This document shows positions 11,301 to 20,474 of a stretch of 64,000 nt of DNA, one piece after another (within the stretch, counting starts at the first letter, position 1; each line of letters opens with the position of its first letter). Both the position numbers and the translations under genes were made by a program. The notes under the pieces were generated by a model. That model was not told where the DNA came from and made no database searches. It saw only the letters and a list, made by a program, of their open reading frames with translations. The DNA comes from Isochrysis galbana (lineage: Eukaryota; Haptophyta; Isochrysidales; Isochrysidaceae). The stretch spans positions 62,001-126,000 of the forward strand of contig CM030932.1 of the NCBI GenBank assembly GCA_018136815.1, read 5' to 3'.

Positions 11301-13316
11301 CAACAAGCCTCAGGCCGACCCGTGCATCGCCACATTTGCGCACGAGAATCCGGTGCTGGCCATCGCCGTCTCGGCCACATGCCTCGTGGGCGGCGCTGGG
11401 AAGACGCTGTACGTGTACGACACTGCCACAGACGAGCTGCGAGGGAAGATGGAAGGCACGAGTGACGTGCTGAGCGTCGCCGTCTTCGAGGCGGAGGGCG
11501 CCGGGCGGATCGTGGCGGGCTACCGTGATGGCACGATCAAAGTGTGGGATGCAGGTGCGTGTTTGGCCCCAAATCACCCCCCTCGACCCAATCTAACCCC
11601 TCCTACCTTCCCACACAGGCACACTCGAGCTCAAGAGCGAGAAATCCAATGCCCACAGCCGAGAGATCTCCTCGGTCGCCTTTTCGCTGGACGGGACCAA
11701 GATCGTGTCCGGATCTGATGACAACACGATCAAAGTCTGGGATGCAGGTGCATTTTTGGCCGCAAATCACCCCTCCTCGGCTCAAGCTGACCCCTCCTGC
11801 CTTCCCACACAGGCACACTTGAGCTCAAGAGCGAGAAGGCCAACGCCCATAGCAATAGGATCACCTCGGTCGCGTTTTCGCCGGACGGAACCAAGATTGT
11901 GTCCGGCTCGTGGGACCAGACGATCAAAGTCTGGGATGCAGGTGCGATTTTGGCCCCAAATCACCCCTCCTCGGCCAAATCTGACCCCTCCTGCCTTCCC
12001 ACGCAGGCACTCTAGAGCTCAAGAGCGAGAGGGCCAACGCCCATAGCAATTGGATCTCCTCGGTCGCCTTTTCGCCGGACGGGACCAAGATCGTGTCCGG
12101 ATCATGTGACAAGACGATCAAAGTCTGGGATGCAGGTGCATTTTTGGCCGCAAATTGCCTCTCCTCGGCCAAAGTTGACTCCTCCTACCTTCCCACACAG
12201 GCACACTCGAGCTCAAGAGCGAAAAGACCAACGCCCACAGTGGAATGATCACCTCGGTCGCGTTTTCGCCGGACGGAACCAAGATTGTGTCCGGCTCGTG
12301 GGACCAGACGATCAAAGTCTGGGATGCAGGTGCATTTTTGGCCCCAAATCACCCCTCCTCGGCTCAAGCTGACCCCTCCTGCCTTCCCACGCAGGCACAC
12401 TCGAGCTCAAGAGCGAAAAGACCAACGCCCACAGTGGAGAGATCACCTCGGTCGCGTTTTCGCCGGACGGGAGCAAGATCGTGTCCGGATCACATGACAA
12501 GACGATCAAAGTCTGGGATGCAGGTGCGTTTTTGGCCCCAAATCGCCTCTCCTCAGCCAAATCTGACCCCTCCTGCCTTCCCACACAGGCACGCTCGAGC
12601 TCAAGAGTGAGAAGACCAACGCTCACAGCGATTGGGTTTGCTCGGTCGCGTTTTCGCCCGACGGGACCAAGATCGTGTCCGGATCACATGACAAGACGAT
12701 CAAAGTCTGGGATGCAGGTGCGATTTTGGCCCCAAATCACCCCTCCTCGGCCAAATCTGACCCCTCCTGCCTTCCCACGCAGGCACTCTAGAGCTCAAGA
12801 GCGAGAGGGCCAACGCCCATAGCAATTGGATCTCCTCGGTCGCCTTTTCGCCGGACGGGACCAAGATCGTGTCCGGATCATGTGACAAGACGATCAAAGT
12901 CTGGGATGCAGGTGCGTTTTCGGCCCCAAATCACCTCTCCTCAGCCAAATCTGACCTCTCTCCCTGCCCACGCAGGCACACTTGAGCTCAAGAGCGAGAA
13001 GGCCAACGCTCATAGCGAAGGGATCGCCTCGGTGGCGTTTTCGCCGGACGGGACCAAGATCGTGTCCGGATCATCTGACGAGACGATCAAAGTGTGGGAC
13101 GCCGATTTGTTCGACACAATCGAATCGCGTCGCGGCGACGGCATGGTCTTTGGAAGCGATGGTGAGAGGGTGGAGCACGACCATGCGACGGTGCGCATGA
13201 TAGAGGGTGGCGGTGCGTTCTACGCGCCAAGCCCGGTGGTATGTGTAGCGATCCACGGGTCGAGGGTCGTGGCAGGAGCGTCATCGGGGGAGCTATACCA
13301 CCTCGAGGTGATGTGA
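8341..13316 (+). CDS. NLR-like protein: TIR-like domain (RRM-like insertion), NACHT ATPase, WD40 repeats
   Basis: Predicted 1449-aa signalling ATPase of the STAND class. Exons: 8341-8850, 8959-11554, 11619-11747, 11813-11941, 12007-12135, 12201-12329, 12395-12523, 12589-12717, 12783-12911, 12976-13316; all introns are GT-AG and phases agree. Residues about 160-350 form a TIR-like domain ([27 protein letters not shown]) interrupted at about 245-300 by an RRM-like stretch (VCLFNLA and ARVCFES as RNP2/RNP1-like strands). NACHT follows: Walker A APPAAGKT near 523, Walker [10 protein letters not shown] near 601, sensor CTSRPAG, and QEYYA near 813. About ten WD40 repeats follow, seven of them on exons of exactly 129 nt. 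The start was chosen at the first ATG of the exon with the MGAIVSC N-terminus; an upstream untranslated exon is possible. By family analogy it senses a ligand through WD40, oligomerises through NACHT and signals through the TIR-like domain. An HNH-like gene follows on the same strand. Confidence 0.88.
11555..12975 (+). repeat. 194-bp exon-intron tandem units of the WD40 array
   Basis: Exon starts at 11619, 11813, 12007, 12201, 12395, 12589 and 12783 are spaced exactly 194 bp apart; the last exon begins 193 bp later. Each unit is one 129-nt WD40 exon plus a 64-65 nt intron with near-identical sequence (GTGC..TTTTGGCC at the 5' end, CTTCCCACRCAG at the 3' end). Introns are in phase 1 inside the WDAG-T junction, so units can be gained or lost without breaking the frame. 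Confidence 0.95.
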
Positions 13317-13700
13317 GGCGAGGTGAAACGCAATGAGGCAGTGGGAAAGGTGCCGTCGGGGTTGGCGGGGGCACAGACGGAGCGGTGGTGGTTGCATGGG
13401 ACAAGTTTACACACAGAGCGAACGAGCGAGGGACAGACGTGCCGCGGACACATAGTATAGCGCAGCTGCAAAGCGTATGTGCGAGTGGGGTCGCATGGAC
13501 GTGCGTGCGCTTGTTTCAGTGCGAATCGTTCGACTCGTTCACATATGGGTGGGACGGGTACACCGCGTCCATATGTATACAAAATCCAAGTGAACAAGCC
13601 ACTGTTGTGTTCCACGCATCTATCTCTCACTGGTGTCACCCTAGAAATGAAAACGCCAGTCTAGAGCGAAGTCCCAGTCACATTCGGTCGATCGAGACCC

Positions 13701-14824
13701 ATGTCCACAGTGAGGAATGCGCGAAAGCTCGAGCGCCGTCTCGCTCTGTTGAGTAACGGAGGCGAGCCCAGAGGCACGGGGACGCCGTGCACGGATTGCG
13801 AGGTCCCACGCACGATCTTCAATACTTCAGTGATATGGAGCGACCAAGCTAAGACTCGGCTGACCTTCCACTACGCGGTGTGCGACGCGTGCCGTTCCGC
13901 AAAGCTGTGCAAGCGACTGCGCGACGATCCGGCGGCCAAACTGGTACAAATGGGTGCCGACGCGGCGGCGCGCACGAAGCGTCCTCGCTACGAAGGTGCT
14001 CCGCTTGCAGCGTGCGAGTGCACCGATCTGATCGTCACCCTGCTCATCAAACAGGAGGGCCAGTGCGCGTCGTGCAGGCACGAGGTGCGCTTGGCGGCGG
14101 GCGCGGGCATCTACATGGCGTCGCTCGATAAGGTGGGCGCGCGTTACGACGACGGCACAGCGCAAGTTCTCTGCCTCGGCTGCCAGCGCCTCTTCAACGA
14201 CCTCGGCGTGTGCGACCGCGCGGCACTCACGCGCGCCATCGTGCGCGCCGCGGCGGCGTCGCGCCCCCGCCCCGTCGAAGCACTTCCCATCGACTTTGAG
14301 CGCAGCGTCGCCACGAAAGTGGAGCAGATGCGCCGGCGCGAGGTTTCGACCGACCGGCCATCGCGCGGCTCCGTTGTCAAATTGAGCGTGGCAGCGGCAT
14401 GCGGTCGCCTCCGTCGCAGCGGTCTCCATTGCGTGCGCGGCTTGTGGCGATCGAATGCATCATGTGAAGCACTCTTGACTCTTGCCATTTGCATGTGCTT
14501 TTCTGATGTATGTTGTTGTCGTGTTTGCAGGTGGTCACAAACGTCCCTCTCAGCGCGGCGCCGGGGGACCTGAACATGTGGTCGTTTGATCGCGTGGTAC
14601 CGGGGTCCGACTACGCGTCCGGTACGATCCAACCTGTGCTCCATCGGTTCAACGACGTCAAGTATGTGTGGGATGACATCGTGGCGCGCGGCTGGCTGGA
14701 CGGGTTCGTTCGCGCGCATGGTGGCCGACCGCGCGGCGTGGACCTAGAGGCGGTGGCAGGGGCGGTGACCGAGCTGCAGGTGAAGCAGAAATCGGCCGAG
14801 TGCGGTGGCATGAAACGCCGGTGA
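13701..14824 (+). CDS. HNH / endonuclease VII-like zinc-binding protein
   Basis: Two exons, 13701-14432 and 14531-14824, joined in phase 0 (intron GTGCGC..TTTGCAG) give 341 aa. Exon 1 has an N-terminal CTDC..CDAC pair, then a treble-clef-like core: GQCASCRH, about 20 residues, SLDKVGARYDDG, VLCLGCQRLFNDLG, which matches the C..C - SLD - C..C layout of HNH and endonuclease VII folds. Exon 2 has a second similar half motif, SFDRVVPGSDYASGT followed by HRFNDVKY, resembling the DR..GY..GN..FN..K part of HNH proteins. A canonical HNH catalytic histidine is not obvious in the first motif, so activity is uncertain; it could be a nucleic-acid-binding zinc protein. It lies 384 bp after the NLR-like gene on the same strand. 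Confidence 0.6.
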
Positions 14825-15361
14825 GACCGCCGACCAGTGTCACCGGACCATTTAGTCCGAACACCAGCGACAAGGGTGGGCTGACACCGCCGTGCTCTCA
14901 CTAGAGCGCGGCGAAGGTCGGCCTGTCAGGCGGGTCGGTCGCCATCGCTCTGCCTCGGATTCGGATTAGAGCGGGGAGAGAGACGAGGGGAAATCTTCCC
15001 CCGGTCCCACGATCAAGAATGTGGGCCTCCGGATCAACAAGAGTTTTTTTAAACCAAAAAAAAACTTCTTAAAAATCCCCGCTACACTAGCGGCTTGCGG
15101 CAGCGTGCTTGTGTACCTCCCTACTACCCCACCTTTACCCCTAACAACCCCCTCCCCCTTCCCCAGTTCCCTCTTTTGCGGAGAAGCTGGTTCCGGGGAG
15201 GCCGCGCGCGCTGCTTCGGCCAGGGGTTGGAGAGAAGGGGGCGGGAGGCTGTGACTCGTCCCTTGATCTAGTTTCGTCCTGGGTTTCCCTCCCTTAACTA
15301 TACCGCAGAACCTTTATTGATATCCGCCGTGGCTTCTACTAAAGAGATTTAGCTATCTTAG
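14825..15361. other. Intergenic, no gene seen
   Basis: GC-rich sequence after the HNH-like stop, then an A/T-rich stretch near 15040-15080 and a purine-rich stretch near 15180-15250. No supported coding region. Confidence 0.6.
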
Positions 15362-15815
15362 TTAGTTGATATTCCGTACGTCCAGACCTCTTGCCGCCTG
15401 CAAGAGGTCTTCCGATGTTCCTAGGTTGAAATCTTTATCCACAGTGTAAAGAGGGCTTATCATTTTCCGAATGTGTTTGTTACTCGGGGCGTGTAGCCCC
15501 ATGTTCTCGCGTTGTTTTTTAAGCCTTTGAAAGAACCCGACCTTCGCCGTTACTAATAGGTGGTATCTCGTGAGGATTGCTTTTAAGATCGATCTAACGG
15601 ACCTACCGTCCGCGTTGCCATACTGAATATTGTAAACGTCTGTGAGGATGTATCTCCACGCCAGGATACCTAAGTATCCCGAGGAGGGATGCGGTCTGTC
15701 TACCTGGTAGCAAAAGAGACGTTGGGCCGTCTCGGAGCCCGGCCGAAGATTCATCCCCAGAAGTCCTTCTATGAACTCGAAAATGGGCTCCGTCGCTATA
15801 CACGAGGCTCATCCT
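15362..15815 (-). pseudogene. 5'-truncated LINE fragment (C-terminal domain)
   Basis: The minus-strand frame contains EPIFEFIEGLLG, RLFCYQ, LAWRYILTDVYNIQYG and ILTRYHLLV. These align with the C-terminal segment of the LINE at 49-6066 (LPIFQTIEAVAG, RLFAYP, IAWRYIISDFYKVEF, VLSRFTALV). It is a diverged relative rather than a recent copy and opens just after a stop near 15820, typical of a truncated insertion. Confidence 0.7.
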
Positions 15816-17143
15816 GAAGTAGGCAGGAGGGGCAGGGGAGGCAGAGGGCCCACCCCACTGCTCCCAAGGTCTCCCCCTTGGTGCAATGGGATGACGCTCG
15901 ATTGCGGCGAGGTGCGCATGCTGCAGTTTGATGCTCGTCGAGTGCGACGAGCGAGTGCGAGTCAGGCAGGGACAGGCAGGCAGGCATGGGCAGGGGCATG
16001 GCAGTGGCACACAGGCACACACCTGGGTGGGAGCTCCATATCGCGCTGGCTGCCAGGGAGCAGCCTGGGCGGCAACAAAAAGCAGTAGGATCATGACAGA
16101 CAGTGAGAGAGACAGTGCTACAGGGGTGGGGGTCAGAACCTGGGACACCTGGGGGCACTGGGGAACTCATCCAGATACCCCTGGCGCACGGTGATTCTAT
16201 AACAATCACGTACGCACAAACCCTTACATATACCCCACCACGGTTCTTTGGATAATACTCTGAGACAAACAGGAAGGCGTGCGAGGGAACAAAGAAGGAG
16301 GAATCAAGGATTTAGGGAATCGGCAAGTATTGCCTTAGTATGAGCCGATGAAGCGTCGTGAGTGTTGATGAAGGTGAGATTCCTTAGGTGCACTAAGTCG
16401 ATCTAGAGTGAGCTGAGATCCCCAAGATGAAGGTGAGGTCTAGAAGTCGATGTGCAAATGACTCGGGAACCCTAAGAACTCGATGTGCATCAACTGCAGA
16501 TGATAATGTAGAGAAGAGTCCAGAAGGTGGTGCACATGATGAAAGAGGCTGATGACTTGATGAAAAGGAATCTGGCAGACAAAGTTATCGGTAAAGCCGA
16601 TTCTATCGGTAAGGACCAATGGGTTGTGTTGGCAGATGACGGCACTCTGTGATACTCTCCCACTCCTCCTTCACACTACAACCAACCCAAAAGGCACGAA
16701 CCTCCTTGCCCTCTGTTTCAAGCACCAAAAATTTCAACTTACAACTTAAGACCCATGTCAAGACACTTCTTATTTTCACCCCACTCTTGTGGGCCACAAT
16801 TACCTACAACTCAATGCCCTGCCTTGGGCCTTCTTTCAACACTTCACTCCCACTCCCACTCCCTCTTCGAACTACAACCAACCCAAGCAGCACAAAACCT
16901 CTCGACCTCTATTTCAAGAGGGAGGACATTTCTTGAGGCGGCGTCGCTGCCCATGCCTAGCGCAAGGGTATAGCGCCCCCACTCAGACATCTCCTTCCCC
17001 ACAGCTCCTCTCTGAGGAGTTGCTCCTCACCCTCCCATTAGGCCCCCTTGCCTGCGAGACCAAAATAGGATCCTGGCGTGGGGGGCTGTCTAAGTGTGGA
17101 GGGAGGGGCGCTCCGGCTAGTGAAGGTAGAAAGCTAGTAAAGA
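15816..17143. other. Non-coding stretch with low-level internal repeats
   Basis: No supported gene. Contains a GGCAGG/GGGCAT-rich patch near 15960-16040 and a GATGAAGGTGAG-type patch near 16320-16450. Two similar segments lie near 16670-16740 and 16850-16930 (ACTACAACCAACCCAA... followed by ..TTTCAAG), suggesting an old local duplication. Confidence 0.5.
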
Positions 17144-17151
17144 GCTGGGTG

Positions 17152-17334
17152 CCTAGATGGGAAATACGGTGCAGGGGCCTGCAAATACAGCCAAATACAT
17201 ATGTATTTGGCCTCCGGCCAAATACATTTCAAATACATTCGAGGCCTACAACCCAGGACACGCTTCAAATACAGCCAAATACATATGTATTTGGTCTCTG
17301 GCCAAATACGGTAAATACGTATTTCCCATCTAGG
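17152..17334. mobile_element. hAT-type MITE, 183 bp, with 8-bp target site duplication
   Basis: A perfect 17-bp terminal inverted repeat, CCTAGATGGGAAATACG, occupies 17152-17168 and its reverse complement 17318-17334. The element is flanked by the direct repeat GCTGGGTG at 17144-17151 and 17335-17342. Inside are two copies of an AAATACAGCCAAATACATAT.. palindromic segment. An 8-bp duplication is characteristic of hAT elements. The same terminal sequence bounds the 4.69-kb element at 52205-56890. Confidence 0.92.
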
Positions 17335-17342
17335 GCTGGGTG

Positions 17343-18110
17343 GCATACGTCAGGGGGACCACCCCCCCTATCGTAAGTTACATTTACACCGCACGTCGCG
17401 GAAGTATCCATACGACATGCCGCGTGACATACGGCGGGCCGGAGTGCGGGCCGCCCTGCGTCGGCCCGGGCGCCGTGGGGTGCTGCGGCGCCGACGCACG
17501 ACGGCGAGCGCGGCGTGCGCACTCTGGCGCGACGCAGGGCGGACACCGAGTCGGACGTCGCTCCGGGCGTCGCTCGCCGCCGAGCCGCCGCGCGTCGGAG
17601 CATCGCATGGCGCGTCGGCGCCCACGTGACACGCGCGGCGCCCTGCGTCGGAGGCGGCGCCCCGCGATGCCCTGGACGCGTCGCGCGTCGCTCGAGGCGA
17701 CGCAGGGTGGGGGGCGCGGCACAGGGCGCGCGTGCGTCCTACGGCACGATAGCCGTCGTGTGCTGCCGACAGCAGCACGCGGCGTGTGCGAGTGTCGCAG
17801 GTCGCCCGTCGCTGGTCTCTCGGCGCAGGTCGCCCAGGACGACGGCTTTGAGGGCAACCGGAACGACCAGCAGAGTGCGGGCGAGAGCGAGAACGCTGGA
17901 AGGCACTATGAAACTGTAGAGTTTTGTTGGTCCCCTTGAGAGTTGGTGGTGTGTCCCTTGCTGGAAGGCACTATGCAAGTCGCGTAGACGGGAAGGAAGA
18001 AACGCCCGCGAGGTCGTTATTCTGCCTGTGCGCTCTGTTCCCGCGCCGCGCTCGCAGGGACTTTTTCTCCTGGGAGAGAGAGCGGCGGCGTCTCTCGTGG
18101 GCCGCCGGCG

Positions 18111-18111
<1 letters not shown>
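17343..18111. other. Very CpG-rich stretch without a supported gene
   Basis: From about 17400 to 17850 the sequence is built from GCG/CGTCG/GACGC words, so several frames are open on both strands. None shows a recognisable domain or preferred codon pattern. I see no gene; a CpG island or satellite-like segment is possible. Confidence 0.4.

Positions 18112-18147
<36 letters not shown>
18112..18147 (+). repeat. Homopolymer run of 36 G
   Basis: Thirty-six consecutive G, the longest homopolymer in the window. Other runs of at least 16 occur near 19894 (G), 20145 (C), 22858 (G), 23237 (G) and 44746 (C). Their exact lengths are likely to be unreliable. Confidence 0.9.
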
Positions 18148-18148
<1 letters not shown>

Positions 18149-18573
18149 GGGAGCGAAGGGAAGAAAGGAGAGCTGCGTTCATTCGGTAGATTGGGTTAAA
18201 GAAAACCATTCGCAGGCTTGGCAATCCTAAGAGGCGGAAGTAAAAGTAAAGGTGAATAGTGCACATTCTGGCTAACATATGAGAGATAGACAGTGCCCTC
18301 CAACTGACATGTGTGCTTTACACAGTAGCCGCATCTTCCGGTTTATTTTTGGACACAAACTCTGTCAAGCGCACAGATGCCACATCGCCAGATGCCGCAT
18401 ATGGGCGTGCGCTTCGCTCGCCGTATCGCCTATCTCAAGAGTGTTATCAGTGTTATCCGTATTATCGGTTATCAGTATTACTGTTGTGATATGTCTTCCA
18501 GTAATGCCTGGCCATCGTGCATGGTGCACACACGTGCACACCTCCTCACGGCTCTGCCCTCACTGCTCACTAC

Positions 18574-19959
18574 CTATCCACCTCCTCCGGAAAAGAAAAC
18601 TTGCTCGTAATCACATGCCCTACCAAACGGTGAGTGGTCCGCAAAGGTGAGATCATAGTCCTCTGGCCCGCCCGAGACGGGCGCCTCCCACACAAAGAAG
18701 TGCAGGCGAATGTGCTCCCCCTCGTAGGAGCTGCCGCAGTGAATGACGTCGCCGTCGAAGTACACCGCGTCACCTTGCCAAAGCACAACCTGAACGAGCT
18801 CACTCCTGTCCGCCGACAAAAAGTGCAGCCGAGCAAGCGAGCTGCTCACATTCAACACCACCGAGCCCGGCCCACGGTCGTTCCACTCCCACCGCCCCTC
18901 CGGAAAGTCCCGGTGCAACGCCTGTGCCTCCCCACCCATGCTCCGCAACCGCGCTGCCCGCAGCAGCGGTGGGGGTTCTGCGTCCATTGCCTTGCCAAGG
19001 CGCCCCGCAACCTGACGGAGCGGGCGCGCGGGCGCCTCAGCAGAACACGGCATGCCGGGTGGCGCCACAGGTGCGCGGGCTACACGCAGGCACCACGGGC
19101 TGCACACCTTGCCGGCCAGGGCCGAAAGCGCTCCACATTCCTCGAGGTATGTCACACGTCGCGAGCGGTCACCGTCGTCCGGCTGGCCGTCCTCCGCCCG
19201 GAGGCGGTTGATGATGGGCATCTCCCGCGAGATCGCACGCATCTGGCGGACTCGCCGGCAGTCCTGCGGGCACAGCACACCGTGCACAACGTGCACTTTC
19301 GCCTGCAAGCCCACCTCCGCCCATGAGCGCACCTCGCGCGCGATGCCCCTGCTCGTCGAGTCAAGTGCCGGTGCGGTGGCGTCGGTGGCAGGCGACACTG
19401 CCGCTGTGTCCCCGCCACCCGCGCCTGAGGAGGCGCCGGCCGCCGGCGCCTCAGCCACAGCCAGAAGGGGTGCCGCTGCCCCCGCCGTGGCCGCGTCGAC
19501 GGCAGCGACGATGGTCTCTGCCAACAGCATGTGTTGCAGGGCCTGCTGCAGCGCCGGCCGCAGCAGCGCCGCCCACCCGCACCTGTGATGGTCCCTCAGT
19601 GGTGGGGCCCGGACGAGGCAGAAGAGATGTGCCAGCGCGCCTAGCCCGAGCGGGCTCCTGTGCACGGCGTCCATTGCGCGCTCGTTGGTGGCGCACACCT
19701 CGAAAGGCCGCGCCTCGTCTGCGCACCAAACGGCGAGGACGAAGTGGTCCTTCTGCCGGCGTGGCCTGCCATCCGCTGCATCCGGCCCGGCGCGGTAGCA
19801 CACCCGGAGGGTGGCGCTCCTTCCCTCCCCGAGCTCCCACCAGGTGATGGGCGTGGGATGCTTGCGCTTTCGCCGCCTGCGCTGCCGCTCTATGGGGGGG
19901 GGGGGGGGGGGGGCTCCGGAGGAAAAGAATGCACCGGATAAGGTAAATGGACGTTCCAT
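18574..19959 (-). CDS. Putative 2OG-Fe(II) oxygenase-like (cupin/DSBH fold) protein
   Basis: The C-terminal third shows an iron-ligand layout typical of the phytanoyl-CoA hydroxylase/2-oxoglutarate dioxygenase fold: ALHRDFPEG (HxD), then DAVYFDGDVIHCGSS with the distal His, then EHIRLHFFVWE with an Arg placed where 2-oxoglutarate would be bound. The middle contains Ala-rich linkers and a Cys-bearing segment (HGVLCPQDCRRVRQM). The frame stays open upstream to 20283, but that part encodes poly-Gly from G/C runs and starts with GTG, so I take the ATG at 19959; an upstream exon is possible. Substrate unknown. The linkers have no recognised domain, so the call rests on the last 130 residues. Confidence 0.5.
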   Translation of the reverse strand: MERPFTLSGAFFSSGAPPPPPPIERQRRRRKRKHPTPITWWELGEGRSATLRVCYRAGPDAADGRPRRQKDHFVLAVWCADEARPFEVCATNERAMDAVHRSPLGLGALAHLFCLVRAPPLRDHHRCGWAALLRPALQQALQHMLLAETIVAAVDAATAGAAAPLLAVAEAPAAGASSGAGGGDTAAVSPATDATAPALDSTSRGIAREVRSWAEVGLQAKVHVVHGVLCPQDCRRVRQMRAISREMPIINRLRAEDGQPDDGDRSRRVTYLEECGALSALAGKVCSPWCLRVARAPVAPPGMPCSAEAPARPLRQVAGRLGKAMDAEPPPLLRAARLRSMGGEAQALHRDFPEGRWEWNDRGPGSVVLNVSSSLARLHFLSADRSELVQVVLWQGDAVYFDGDVIHCGSSYEGEHIRLHFFVWEAPVSGGPEDYDLTFADHSPFGRACDYEQVFFSGGGG

Positions 19960-20139
19960 ATCTTGTAAACACACCCCGTCCTCATGGCAACTGCGATATG
20001 CAGCACCTTGGCTGTGACACCCACAGCAAGCCCCCCCCCCTCCTCCGCAGTTTCCGGTGTTTCCCCGTTCAAGCGGGGGAAAATACGTGAATGTGGGAGG
20101 GAGTTGGGTCAGTGAGGTGGTTTCCCCCGCTCCGCTGTT

Positions 20140-20300
20140 TCCGCCCCCCCCCCCCCCCCCCCGCGCCCCCCCCCCGCAGCTCCCCCCCCCCCCCCCCCCC
20201 CGCCGTTCCCCCCCCCTGCGCGCGCCGAGACGGCGGCTCTCTTCCGCGTCCGCGCGTTGAGACGCCGTGTTCTCTTCCCTCACCCCCCCCCCGCGCGAAA
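20140..20300. repeat. C-rich low-complexity tract
   Basis: Several runs of 8-18 C separated by short GCG words, upstream of the oxygenase-like gene on the minus strand (G-rich in its sense). Candidate G-quadruplex region. Confidence 0.7.
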
Positions 20301-20474
20301 GTCCTCCAGCGCGTCCCTCAGCGTCTCCCAGCGTCCCTCAGCGCCCCTCAGCGGTGTCCAGCGCTGTCTTGCAGCGCGTCCTTCAGCGTCCTTCGGCGCT
20401 GCCCAGCGAGACCCGAGGCAGGACTCGCGAGGGCACTGGATTTTACCCCGTATCGGGAGATACGGGCTACGGGA

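Noticed and set aside
10126..11577. 483-codon minus-strand open frame opposite NACHT and early WD40
   Set aside because: Same reason; its sequence is the H/R/L-rich complement of the sense protein.
13220..13639. Minus-strand frame also open in the inverted copy at 24570-25196
   Set aside because: Conservation is explained by recent duplication of the DNA; no domain, and it overlaps the NLR last exon antisense.
13827..14429. 200-codon minus-strand frame inside the HNH-like gene
   Set aside because: Shadow of the sense frame, which has paired Cys motifs and a phase-consistent intron.
17340..17939. Several overlapping open frames in CpG-rich DNA
   Set aside because: All frames are open because the sequence lacks A/T-rich stop codons; R/A-rich low-complexity peptides with no motif.
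19960..20283. N-terminal extension of the oxygenase-like protein
   Set aside because: Begins with GTG and encodes poly-Gly from variable C/G runs; a later ATG is more credible.
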